Source: CAYSRC01 sp964433495 (GTDB lineage Bacteria > Bacillota > Clostridia > Oscillospirales > Ruminococcaceae). From it: a stretch of 57,811 nt of DNA. The notes under the pieces were generated by a model, which worked only from the letters and a program-made list of their open reading frames with translations, was not told the origin of the DNA and made no database searches. Below are positions 25,034-33,507 of the stretch, one piece after another. The DNA lies in contig CAYSRC010000010.1 of NCBI GenBank assembly GCA_964433495.1, positions 1-57,811 of the forward strand. The letters are read 5' to 3'. The translations under genes and the position numbers were made by a program. Numbering within the stretch: position 1 is the stretch's first letter; each line of letters begins with the position of its first letter.

Positions 25034-25964
25034 TCACCGAAGACGGCGCAGGCTGTCCTCGACGAGGTCCCAAAAACGGCCGAGGTCGAGGTCTGTCCCC
25101 ACAAGGGCATTGGGTCCTTGCCGAGCACATGATAAAAGTCGCACTCGGTCCTGCCGTAGCACAGCCCCTTGTCGAGGCACACCTCGACATAGGCGGGCCG
25201 CATCGTGAACAGGTCGGGGGCCACCGTATAGGCCATGGCCGGCACGTCGTGCACGGGCCCCGCCTCCAGGCCGAAAATGCCCGCCGAGCGGAGGGTATAG
25301 CTCATGATATCCCCAAACAGCTTGCCCGCCCTGTTGCCTATGGCGACCATCCGCTCGATCACCCCTCGGTCGGCAAGGGCCCGGTTGGTCACGTCCAGCC
25401 CCATCATCACAACGGGCACGCCCGAGCTGAACACCACGTGCGCGGCCTCGGGGTCGGCCAGCACGTTGAACTCAGCGCCCGGCATATAGTTCCCCTGCCC
25501 GTATGCGCCGCCCATCACGCAGATCCGCTCGATTTTGTCCGCAATCGCGGGGCACAGCCGCAGGGCCATGCCGAGGTTGCTCAGCGGCCCCGCCGCCACG
25601 ATGGTGAGCTTTTCGTCCGACTCGTTCAGCGTCCTTATCATATAGTTCACCGCGTGCTCGGGCTGCGCCTTGATGTGCAGCGGGCCGAACGCCGGCCCCT
25701 CCGGCCCCGACTGCCGTGGATCTCGGCGGCCACGATCTGATTGCGCACCATGGGCCTGTCCATCCCCGCGTACACCGGGATGTCGAGGCCGAGATGCTGC
25801 ACCACGTTCAGGGTGTTGGTCAGCGTCTTGTCGAGGGTCTGGTTGCCCGCCACCGCGCAGATGCCGATCAGGTCGATGTCGGGGCGCGCCGCCCCCAGCA
25901 TCAGGGCGACGGCGTCGTCGTGTCCCACGTCACAGTCCAAAATCACCTTCACCTTGTCGCTCAT
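25034..25964 (-). pseudogene. Third nucleoside hydrolase, broken by two frameshifts
   Basis: The start MSDKVKVILDCDVGHDDAVAL (ATG at 25964) is a normal hydrolase N-terminus. Near 25711-25713 the frame is lost: CAC GGC AG TCG GGG would become CAC GGC GAG TCG GGG with one inserted G, after which HGESGPEGPAFGPLHIKAQ and the rest of the protein (VAAGPLSNLGMAL, VMGGAYGQGNYMPGAEFNVLADPEAA) read on. Near 25111-25113 a second base is missing. Restoring it yields GKDPNALVG and the usual C-terminus ending LRRLR with a stop at 25036-25034. It is either a decayed gene or a pair of single-base sequencing or assembly errors. As given, no intact product is made. Confidence 0.8.
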
Positions 25965-26151
25965 GCGCTCGAACCTCCTTTAAAAATGCGAAAAGCCCCG
26001 CGCAGATCGCACGGGGCCCGCCCCGTTTGTTATCCCCATTATACGGGACGTCGAGGGCGGCAAGGTAGGATATATTTCCTGTTTTTAAGCGGACAGGCTT
26101 TTTGTTCTATCGCCGGGCCCCAACAGATGCCCCAAGCCGCAGCGCCGCTCA

Positions 26152-27030
26152 TCAGCCGTTCTTATCGCGTGAGCGCTCGTTCCAAAGGGTAAAGCCGAGG
26201 ATCATCGCGCCGCCCAAAATCTGAGCCGGCGTCATGCTCTCGCCCAAAACGGCGACCGAGATCAACACCGCCACCAGCGGGTCAATGTAGCTCAAGATCG
26301 CCGCCTGCTGACCGGGCAGCTCCTTCAGCGAGGAAAAGTACATGCAGTAGGTCAGCCCCGTGTGCACAAAGCCGACCGTCAGCAGGCAGGCCCATCCCCG
26401 CGCGTCAAGCCCAGACAGCGTCACGCCGCCCGTCAGCGCGACATAGGGCGCAAGGACGACGATCGCCGCGAGAAACTGCAAAAAGGTGCGGTGGATGCCG
26501 CCGACGTTTTTTATGTACTTGTTGAGCAGGATGACCGCCGCGTACAGACACGCCGCGCCGAGCCCGAACAGGATGCCGACGAGGTGGTTGCCGCCCGCCG
26601 ACAGGTCCCCGACGCCCGTTATCAGGACGATGCCGAGCGTCGACATGAAAAAGCAGACCCACTGCTTGGCGGTCAGCTTCTCTTTAAACAGCAGCGGGCA
26701 CGCCGCCGTGACAATCACCGGCGCAAAATAATAGCTGAGCGTCGCGACCGAGACGGTGGTGTAGCGGTACGCCTCGAACAACAGTATCCAATTAAACCCC
26801 ATCGCCGCCCCCGACAGCAGCAGGAGCGGAAGCGCCCGTTTTATCTCGCCCCGCGATATTCTCTGCCCGCTGAGCACGAGATATCCGCCGATGAGCGCCG
26901 CCGCCAAAATCGCCCTGTACAGGGCGAGCTCGCCCGACGACACCGGGATGCCCCGCACAAACAGACCGAGCGTGCCGAACACCGCCATCGACGCGATAAA
27001 CTCGGTCCTCGCACTCGCAAAACGTTTCAT
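26152..27030 (-). CDS. EamA-family (DMT) transporter
   Basis: 292 residues, about ten transmembrane helices in two EamA halves: the first half from about 12 to 140, the second from about 150 to 285 ending in GGAMILGFTLW. Typical segments are ASMAVFGTLGLFVRGIP at the start, a YYFAPVIVTAACPLLFKEKLTAKQW block (near 110-135) and SYIDPLVAVLISVAVLGESMTPAQILGGA near the end. It is a likely exporter or permease of small metabolites with unknown substrate. AAGGTG lies about 6 bp before the ATG. It stands between the broken hydrolase and the DUF1846 gene. Confidence 0.88.
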   Translation of the reverse strand: MKRFASARTEFIASMAVFGTLGLFVRGIPVSSGELALYRAILAAALIGGYLVLSGQRISRGEIKRALPLLLLSGAAMGFNWILLFEAYRYTTVSVATLSYYFAPVIVTAACPLLFKEKLTAKQWVCFFMSTLGIVLITGVGDLSAGGNHLVGILFGLGAACLYAAVILLNKYIKNVGGIHRTFLQFLAAIVVLAPYVALTGGVTLSGLDARGWACLLTVGFVHTGLTYCMYFSSLKELPGQQAAILSYIDPLVAVLISVAVLGESMTPAQILGGAMILGFTLWNERSRDKNG

Positions 27031-27254
27031 TTTTTCACCTTGTCAAGCTCTTTTTGCCCCGTTGGGGCTCAGAAGCTTTTCTGCCGCCTTCCCCTCGGGT
27101 CTCGGAGGGCCTGACGGCCGTCGCCGCAACCACGCCCCGCCGCGGCGAAACACGACGCTGCGGCCGCCCGCAAGGGGTGAACGCGCAGGTTACACCGCCT
27201 TTTTCGCCCCGTCGGGCGCCGCCTCCCGCCGAGAACGCGGGCGCCCTCAGCCGG

Positions 27255-28745
27255 CTATCTCCCGCCGTGGTACAACCGCTTGCTCTGGTAGACGGGCTCG
27301 CAGGTGAGGTTCATGCCGAGGCGGCGAAACACCCCCTCGTCGACGGGCGAGAGGATAACGGTCGAGTGGATCTCGCACCCGCGCAGCCTTTTGAGCTGCC
27401 CGAGCGCGTGCTCGGCCGTCGGGTTGGTCGCCGCGCAGATCGAGAGCGCGACGAGGATCTCGTCGGTGTGCAGCCGCGGGTTGCTGTTGCCTAAGTGCTC
27501 GGTCTTGAGCCGCTGGATGGGCTCGATGATCACGCGGGAGATGAGGTCGATATCGTCCCCGATGCCGCCGAGCGCCTTGAGCGCGTTGAGCAGCACCGCC
27601 GACGATGCGCCGAGCAGCGAGCTCGTCTTGCCGGTGACGATGCCGCCGTCCGGCAGCTCGACCGCGGCGGCGGGCTCTCCCGTGCGCTTTGACACCGCCT
27701 CGGCGGCCGCCGCACAGGGGCGGTCGTCGCTCGATATGCCGAGCTCGCGCATGATGAGGTCTATCTTGCGCGCCTCGTCGGGCGAGCCGTCCCCCTTTCT
27801 CGCGCGCACCTTTGCCGCATACCACCGCCTGATGATCTCGTCGCACGCGGCGCGCTTCACGGCGTCCTCGTCAAAGATACAGCTGCCCGCCATGTTCACC
27901 CCCATGTCGGTGGGCGATTTGTAGGGACACTCGCCCAAAATCCGCTCGAATATCTCTCGCAGCACGGGGTATATCTCGACGTCGCGGTTGTAGTTGACCG
28001 CCGTCGCGCCGTAGGCCTCGAGGTGATAGTGGTCGATCATGTTGACGTCGTTGAGGTCGGCGGTCGCCGCCTCATAGGCGAGGTTGACGGGGTGCTTGAG
28101 CGGCAGGTTCCACACGGGAAAGGTCTCGAACTTGGCGTAGCCCGAGCGTATGCCCCGCCTGTGGTCGTGGTAGAGCTGGCTTAAACAGGTCGCCATCTTG
28201 CCGCTGCCGGGGCCCGGGGCGGTGACCACCACGACGGGGCGCGAGGTCTCGATGTAGTCGTTTCTGCCGAGCCCGTCGTCGCTGACAATCAGCCCGATGT
28301 CGGACGGATAGCCCTCGATGGGATAGTGAAAATACACCCGGACGCCGAGCTTTTCAAGCTTTTCGGCAAAGGCCCCTGCCGCGGGCTGGGCGCAAAACTG
28401 CGTCAGCACCACGCTGCCGACATACAGCCCGCTCGCGCGGAAGGCGTCGATGAGCCGCAGCACGTCGAGGTCGTAGGTTATGCCGAGGTCCCCCCTGATC
28501 TTGCTGCGCTCGATGTCGGACGAGTTTATCGTGATGACGATCTCGGCGTCGTCCGCAATCTCCTTAAGCATGCGCACCTTGCTGTCGGGCTCGAACCCCG
28601 GCAGCACCCGCGACGCGTGAAAGTCGTCAAACAGCTTGCCGCCGAACTCGAGGTAGAGCTTGCCGCCGAACGTCTCGAGTCTCTGCCGTATGTGCTCGGA
28701 CTGTGTTTTAAGATATTTTTGGTTGTCAAAGCCCCGCTTTGTCAT
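27255..28745 (-). CDS. DUF1846 domain protein
   Basis: 496 residues, matching the uniform family length of about 500. Recognised by MTKRGFDNQKYLKTQSEHIRQRLETFGGKLYLEFGGKLFDDFHASRVLPGFEPDSK-type opening, the INSSDIERSKIRGDLGITYDLD segment (near 75-95), and a central nucleotide-binding-like stretch VVVTAPGPGSGKMATCLSQLYHD (near 172-194) that resembles a P-loop (GPGSGK). The biochemical role is not established. Structures of relatives show an ATPase-like fold. It lies 85 bp downstream of the ABC-F gene on the same strand, and may be in the same transcript. Confidence 0.9.
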   Translation of the reverse strand: MTKRGFDNQKYLKTQSEHIRQRLETFGGKLYLEFGGKLFDDFHASRVLPGFEPDSKVRMLKEIADDAEIVITINSSDIERSKIRGDLGITYDLDVLRLIDAFRASGLYVGSVVLTQFCAQPAAGAFAEKLEKLGVRVYFHYPIEGYPSDIGLIVSDDGLGRNDYIETSRPVVVVTAPGPGSGKMATCLSQLYHDHRRGIRSGYAKFETFPVWNLPLKHPVNLAYEAATADLNDVNMIDHYHLEAYGATAVNYNRDVEIYPVLREIFERILGECPYKSPTDMGVNMAGSCIFDEDAVKRAACDEIIRRWYAAKVRARKGDGSPDEARKIDLIMRELGISSDDRPCAAAAEAVSKRTGEPAAAVELPDGGIVTGKTSSLLGASSAVLLNALKALGGIGDDIDLISRVIIEPIQRLKTEHLGNSNPRLHTDEILVALSICAATNPTAEHALGQLKRLRGCEIHSTVILSPVDEGVFRRLGMNLTCEPVYQSKRLYHGGR

Positions 28746-28830
28746 CTGCTGCCCCTTGTATAATTCCCTTCAGTTTTTCTGCTTTGCTGCGCCCGCTCCG
28801 CACGCGGCCGCACAGTGTGTCAAACGCCCT

Positions 28831-30723
28831 TTAATCGGCGTAGTTTTGAAGCCACTCGTCGCTTATGCGCGACAGCTCCTCGCGCTCCGCCTCCATCGCC
28901 GCGCACAGGTCGCTCAGCCTTTCGGGGTCGGTCGCGACCTCGGGCAGCGAGACCTGCTCCTCGAGATAAGCGATGTCCCCCTCGAGCTCGTCGATGCGCT
29001 TTTCGAGAAACGCCCTGCGCTCGCGCTCGGCCGCGCGCAGCCGCCGCAGCTCCTTTTGATCCCGCACCGCGGGCGCGGGCACATCGTCAAGCGTCGGCGC
29101 GGCGGGCTTCGCCTTGACCGCGATCTTTTCGCCCGCGGTATCCGACACCGCGCCGTGCGCCGCGCGATAGCTTTCAAAGTCGCGATAGACCGTGCCGCCG
29201 CCGTTTTCGATGCACAGCACCTTGCAGCCCAGCTGCTCGATGAGATAGCGGTCGTGCGTCACGACCAACATGGTGCCGGTGTATGCCTTTAGGGCCTCGC
29301 ACAGGATGTCGCGGGTGTAGATGTCGAGGTGGTTGGTCGGCTCGTCCAAAACCAAAAAATTCGGGTGTTCGAGGCTTAAGCGCGCAAGGCTCAGCCGCTC
29401 GAGCTCGCCGCCCGAGAGGCCCGACGCCGCGGTGAAGACATCCTCGCCGCGAAAGCCCACCGACGCAAGCAGCGAGCGTATCTCAAGCCGGCTCATCGAC
29501 GGGTACATGTCCCAAATGTACTCGAGCGGGTTTTTCGAGCGCACGGTGTAGACGTTCTGTTCGAGATATCCCGCCTTGACGCCGCCGCCCATGCGCAGCC
29601 TGCCGCTCTTCGGCGGCCGCTTGCCCATGATGACATTTAAAAGCGTCGTCTTGCCCGTCCCGTTCGCACCCACTACAGCCCAGACCTCGCCGCGCATCAC
29701 GGTGAGGCTGAGGCCCTTTACAAGCGTCTTACCGCCCGCCTCGATCTCGAGGTCCTTCATCTCAAGGACCTCCTTATACGGCTCGCCCGCGGGCTCTATC
29801 GAAAACCGCACCGCGGTGTGCACGGCGGTATCGGGCGCGGTGAGGTCGAGCCGCTCGAGCATCTTGAGCCTGCTCTTTGCCATGTTGCTGGTCGAGGCGC
29901 GCACGATGTTTTTTTCGGCATAGGTTCTGAGCTTCTCCGCCTCCTCCGCCGTCCGCCGGTACTCCTTTTGTTCCCGCTCCTCCCGCTCGCGCTTTTGGCG
30001 CATATAGTGCGAAAAGTTGCCGGTATAGGTGTTCGCGACCCCGTTTTGTATCTCGACCGTCTTGTTCGTCACCCGGTCGAGAAAGAACCTGTCGTGCGAC
30101 ACCGTGAGCACCGCGCCGCGGTAGGCCTGCAAAAAGCCCTCGAGCCACTCGAGGGTATCCATGTCGAGGTGGTTGGTCGGCTCGTCGAGGATGAGCATGT
30201 CGGGGTTCATAATCAAAAGCTTCGCCAGCGCAAGCCGCGTCTTTTCGCCGCCGCTCAAGACCTCGACCCGCTTCGAGTGGGTCTCGGGCTTAAAGCCCAT
30301 GCCGTTCAAAATCTTTTTGATGTTGTGGTCGAGGTTGTAGCCGTCCGCCGCCTCGTAGCGCGCGCTCACGCTCGCGTACTCGTCGACGAGCGACGGGTCG
30401 TCCCCCATCGTGCGCTCGAGCTCCTTCATGCGGCGCAGCAGCGCGTCGGCGTCGTTGACCGACTTCATCTCGCCGTAGACGGTGTTGCCCTCTCTGAGGC
30501 CCGCGGTCTGCTTGAGATACCCCACCGTGACCCCCGTCTTGTACGATATCGTGCCCGCGGCGGGCGAGAGCTCGCCCGTCAGCAGGTTTAAAAGCGTGGT
30601 CTTGCCGCAGCCGTTGTAGCCGGTGAGGCCCACGCGCTCGCGCTCGTTTACCGAAAACGAGACATTTTTCAGGATCACATCGGCGCCGTAGGAAAACGCG
30701 ACGCCGTCCGCTTCAAGTATCAT
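28831..30723 (-). CDS. ABC-F family ATPase (Uup/YdiF-like)
   Basis: A 630-residue soluble protein with two ABC domains and no membrane segments, the hallmark of ribosome-associated ABC-F factors. The first domain has Walker A GYNGCGKTT (about 35-43), LSGGEKTRLALAKLL and MLILDEPTNHLD. A charged linker rich in Glu and Arg (KREREEREQKEYRR) follows, which is the interdomain P-site tRNA-interaction motif. The second domain has GANGTGKTTLLN, LSGGELERLSLARLS and FLVLDEPTNHLD, and a C-terminal coiled coil from about 560. It probably acts in translation. Antibiotic protection cannot be judged by eye. ATG 30723 overlaps the stop of the hydrolase gene (ATGA). Confidence 0.92.
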   Translation of the reverse strand: MILEADGVAFSYGADVILKNVSFSVNERERVGLTGYNGCGKTTLLNLLTGELSPAAGTISYKTGVTVGYLKQTAGLREGNTVYGEMKSVNDADALLRRMKELERTMGDDPSLVDEYASVSARYEAADGYNLDHNIKKILNGMGFKPETHSKRVEVLSGGEKTRLALAKLLIMNPDMLILDEPTNHLDMDTLEWLEGFLQAYRGAVLTVSHDRFFLDRVTNKTVEIQNGVANTYTGNFSHYMRQKREREEREQKEYRRTAEEAEKLRTYAEKNIVRASTSNMAKSRLKMLERLDLTAPDTAVHTAVRFSIEPAGEPYKEVLEMKDLEIEAGGKTLVKGLSLTVMRGEVWAVVGANGTGKTTLLNVIMGKRPPKSGRLRMGGGVKAGYLEQNVYTVRSKNPLEYIWDMYPSMSRLEIRSLLASVGFRGEDVFTAASGLSGGELERLSLARLSLEHPNFLVLDEPTNHLDIYTRDILCEALKAYTGTMLVVTHDRYLIEQLGCKVLCIENGGGTVYRDFESYRAAHGAVSDTAGEKIAVKAKPAAPTLDDVPAPAVRDQKELRRLRAAERERRAFLEKRIDELEGDIAYLEEQVSLPEVATDPERLSDLCAAMEAEREELSRISDEWLQNYAD

Positions 30724-31661
30724 CTCTTGCCCTCTGTTGTCCCGGTGACGACGCCGTCGCACCAGCTTCTTATGTCGGCGAACACCTCGTCCCTGCATCT
30801 GTCGTTCAGTATCTCGTGCCGCATCCCCTCGTACAGCTTGATGCCGACCGATTTCACCCCGGCGCGCACCAGCCTGTCGTACACCTCGCGAACCCCCTTG
30901 CCGTAGCCGCCCACGGGGTCGTCCGCCCCCGAGACGATGAAGACGGGCAGGTCCTTTCTTATCGACTGCGCCCAGCCGTCGCTCGAGACCGCCCGCAGCA
31001 CCGAGAACAGATCCCTGAAGCCCGAGAGGGTGAAGCAGAACCCGCACCCGTCGTCCTGCATGTAGCGGTCGACGTTGTCGCGGTCGGCGGACAGCCAGTC
31101 GAACTCGGTACGCCCTTCAAACCGCTTGTTGTATGTCCCGAAACCGATGTTGTTGACAAAGGCGCTGCGGTGATCCTCCCCCTTGAAGCGGGAGATGAGG
31201 TTGACGAGCTTTATCCCGACCGACGCGCCGGGGTTTTTGCCGCTTGTGCCCATGATGATGAGGCCGTCGATGCCGTCCGAATAGAGCGCCGCGTAGTGCC
31301 TCGCCAGAAACGAGCCCATGCTGTGCCCCAAAAGGATCACCGGCAGGCCCGGATGCTCCCCCTTCGCGATGTCGGTGAGCCGCTTCATGTCGTCGGTGAC
31401 GAGCCGGTAGCCCTCCCGCTCGCCCAGCTTGCCCATCGTGCCCGCGGCCCTGCCCGTTTTGCCGTGCCCGCGGTGGTCGTCGCCGTACACGGCGTAGCCC
31501 GCCTCAGCCATAAAGCGCGCAAAGCCGTCGTATCGGTCGATGTGCTCGGCCATGCCGTGCGCGATTTGCAGCACCGCCTTGGGCGAAGCGCCCTGCCACC
31601 TCGTGTAAAAAATCTGTGCGCCCGCACGCTTAAAGCTCTCGTGGGTCATGTCAATATCCAA
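30720..31661 (-). CDS. Alpha/beta hydrolase, monoacylglycerol lipase-like
   Basis: A 313-residue serine hydrolase. GHSMGS contains the nucleophile Ser114. GADDPVGGYGKG holds the acid Asp248 and GMRHEIL the catalytic His282. IAHGMAEHIDRY near 33-44 is the oxyanion-side motif of monoglyceride lipases/lysophospholipases. No signal peptide, so cytoplasmic. I chose TTG at 31661 because GAGGAGG lies 8 nt upstream. The in-frame ATG at 31649 is too far from that site. It is translationally coupled to the ABC-F gene by a 4-bp overlap. Confidence 0.88.
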   Translation of the reverse strand: MDIDMTHESFKRAGAQIFYTRWQGASPKAVLQIAHGMAEHIDRYDGFARFMAEAGYAVYGDDHRGHGKTGRAAGTMGKLGEREGYRLVTDDMKRLTDIAKGEHPGLPVILLGHSMGSFLARHYAALYSDGIDGLIIMGTSGKNPGASVGIKLVNLISRFKGEDHRSAFVNNIGFGTYNKRFEGRTEFDWLSADRDNVDRYMQDDGCGFCFTLSGFRDLFSVLRAVSSDGWAQSIRKDLPVFIVSGADDPVGGYGKGVREVYDRLVRAGVKSVGIKLYEGMRHEILNDRCRDEVFADIRSWCDGVVTGTTEGKR

Positions 31662-31799
31662 AACAAGCGCCTCCTCTCGGCACAAATAAAGCCAACCGAC
31701 GGCACAGCCGCGCGCTTGTGCACCGCCCTCTGCCGATAAGCTTAAACGGGCGCCGCCGCTTGCGGGGTGAAGCGGTTGTATCCACATAATAACGATTTA

Positions 31800-31828
31800 A
31801 TTATACCAAAAGCGGGCGGCCATTACAA
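31800..31828 (-). promoter_or_regulatory. Sigma-A promoter of the hydrolase-ABC-F operon
   Basis: Minus strand TTGTAA (31828-31823), a 17-bp spacer and TATAAT (31805-31800), with TG one base upstream of the -10. The leader to the TTG start is about 130 nt. Confidence 0.75.
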
Positions 31829-31970
31829 CGAAAAAACACGGCGGCGCACCCCTTCGGCAATCCGCCGAGGCGCTTTTGAAAAGGCGCAAAGCGAACAATG
31901 CCGTTTCGGGGCAGGGGAAGCCCGCGCGGGACCGCGCTCTGCCATAACTCCCCGCATGTTTTTTGGGGTG

Positions 31971-31979
31971 TGCTATAAT
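31971..31979 (+). promoter_or_regulatory. Extended -10 promoter of the ArsP_2-like gene
   Basis: TGCTATAAT at 31971-31979, divergent from the preceding minus-strand promoter. There is no good -35 at 17 bp. It lies about 70 bp upstream of the TTG start. Confidence 0.5.
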
Positions 31980-32051
31980 AATAGTAAAGGAATACCCGCG
32001 GCAAACACCTTTTTCACATCGTGCGCGCCGCGTCTTTTTAGGAGGACGGTT

Positions 32052-32909
32052 TTGGACACTTATCTTGACATCGCGCTCGACGCGGCGCTCGACTCTCTCA
32101 AGCTGCTGCCGTTTTTGTTTGCGACCTACTTTGCAATTGAATACCTCGAGCACAGGGCCTCACACGGTCTCAGCCGCGCCCTCGCGGTGACGGGGCGGTG
32201 GGGGCCGCTCATCGGCGCGGCGGCGGGTCTTGTGCCGCAGTGCGGTTTTTCGGTCACGGCGGCAAACCTCTACTGCGGCGGGCTCATCTCGTTCGGCACC
32301 CTGCTCGCCGTGTTTTGCGCGACTTCGGATGAGGCTGTCCCTGTGCTGCTCTCGCACGGGGGCTCGGCGGTCGTGCCCGCCCTGCTCGCGGTCAAGTTCA
32401 TCGCGGCGGCACTGTGCGGCGCGCTGGCCGACCTCATCTTCAAAAAGGGCATCGGCGGGCAAAAACACAACAGCGCCCACAGCCGTCTGCACGAGGGCTG
32501 CCACGGCGACTGCTGCGAGGGCGGGATTGTGCGCACCGCGCTCAGGCACTCGCTCAGGAGCTTTCTGTTCATCTTCGTCACCATGCTGCTTTTGGGCGTC
32601 GCGGTGTACCTCGCGGGCGACGGCGTCATCGAGCGCTTTGTCAGCGCGAGCCGCAGCTTTCAACCGCTGCTCGCCGCCGCGGTGGGGCTCATCCCCGGCT
32701 GCGGCTCCTCCATCATCCTGTCCGAGCTGTATCTCGGCGGCGCGCTCAGCTTTGCGTCGCTGTCGGCGGGTCTCACGGCGAACACCGGCGTCGGCCTGTT
32801 GTTTTTGATAAGGCGCAGCGGAAGCCCGAAGCAGAGCCTCGCAGCGGTCTCGGCGCTCGTGCTCGTCTCGCTGCTCACCTCGGCGGCGGTGCTCGCCCTC
32901 GGTATTTGA
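32052..32909 (+). CDS. Putative heavy-metal exporter, ArsP_2-like membrane protein
   Basis: 285 residues with about eight to ten hydrophobic helices in two similar halves. The motif GLVPQCGFSVTAANLYCGG in the first half (near 56-74) and GLIPGCGSSIILSELYLGG in the second (near 215-233) have the paired Pro-x-Cys-Gly turns of the putative metal exporter family. A His/Cys-rich cytoplasmic loop between the halves (HNSAHSRLHEGCHGDCCEGG, about 138-157) may bind metal. Related proteins are annotated as arsenic or manganese exporters, but the actual ion is unknown. The start is TTG at 32052, with GGAGG 6 bp upstream. Confidence 0.82.
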   Translation: MDTYLDIALDAALDSLKLLPFLFATYFAIEYLEHRASHGLSRALAVTGRWGPLIGAAAGLVPQCGFSVTAANLYCGGLISFGTLLAVFCATSDEAVPVLLSHGGSAVVPALLAVKFIAAALCGALADLIFKKGIGGQKHNSAHSRLHEGCHGDCCEGGIVRTALRHSLRSFLFIFVTMLLLGVAVYLAGDGVIERFVSASRSFQPLLAAAVGLIPGCGSSIILSELYLGGALSFASLSAGLTANTGVGLLFLIRRSGSPKQSLAAVSALVLVSLLTSAAVLALGI

Positions 32910-33029
32910 GGGACGCTTTCGGGCCTTGCCCGACGGCACGGCTGTCCGAGGGATCGCCCAAGCGCTTTTCCTTTCGATTCAGCCCCCGGGCCCGCGCTCA
33001 GATTCGGGTTCTGCAATCCCCGCCGCTCC

Positions 33030-33300
33030 GCGGCCCTTCACCCTTTACACACGCCCTGCATACTCCCGCAGGGTGGTCGCATGTCATCGGAACGAACATG
33101 CGACACACCCCGCATACTCTCGCGGGGCGTGCCGAGTGTCGTACATTTTTACACTCGGCTGAATTCACGAGAATATGTGAACCCTACCGCGCGTCGTTCC
33201 TATTACGACGTGCATCTACCGCACGGAGTGCCGGGCTATCGTTCCGATTAAGCCCGGCAGCCCGACCGGTCGACCGCGCGGTAAGGGGGCTTGGGAAACC
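33030..33300. repeat. Mosaic intergenic repeat, copy B
   Basis: Read as reverse complement this block matches the 54028-54500 repeat: the AAGCCCCCTTACCGCG end, GGTCGGGCTGCCGGGCTTAA, CACTCCGTGCGGTAGATGCA and the CATACTCCCG-type palindromes occur in the same order, though the middle differs in length. Its other end (GCAATCCCCGCCGCTCCGCG, near 33013) resembles the opposite end of the 54-kb copy. Confidence 0.8.
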
Positions 33301-33378
33301 GTAAGTCTTAAGCTTATGCCCGTTCCGCGCCCGGCTGTCCTCGGCGCCGCCGCGCCCGTTTTGTCACGGCGCTCATCT

Positions 33379-33420
33379 TTTAAGCCCCTCGGTTCGCCGT
33401 TTTGAACCGAGGGGCTTAAA
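33379..33420. terminator. Hairpin downstream of the Gld-like operon
   Basis: A 17-bp stem (33379-33395 with 33404-33420) with A/T ends, just past the end of the minus-strand DUF4340 gene. Neither strand has a long T-run after the stem, so termination is plausible but not certain. Confidence 0.5.
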
Positions 33421-33507
33421 GATAATAACCCGATATCAGCTTTCAATCCGCCGCATCAACGCCGCCCGCCGAAGGCGGCGCGCCCGCAGGACGTAGGGAG
33501 GCTTTTA

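Noticed and set aside
30724..31047. N-terminal extension of the ABC-F protein
   Set aside because: The extra residues are an out-of-frame reading of the hydrolase gene. The ABC domain begins at ATG 30723.
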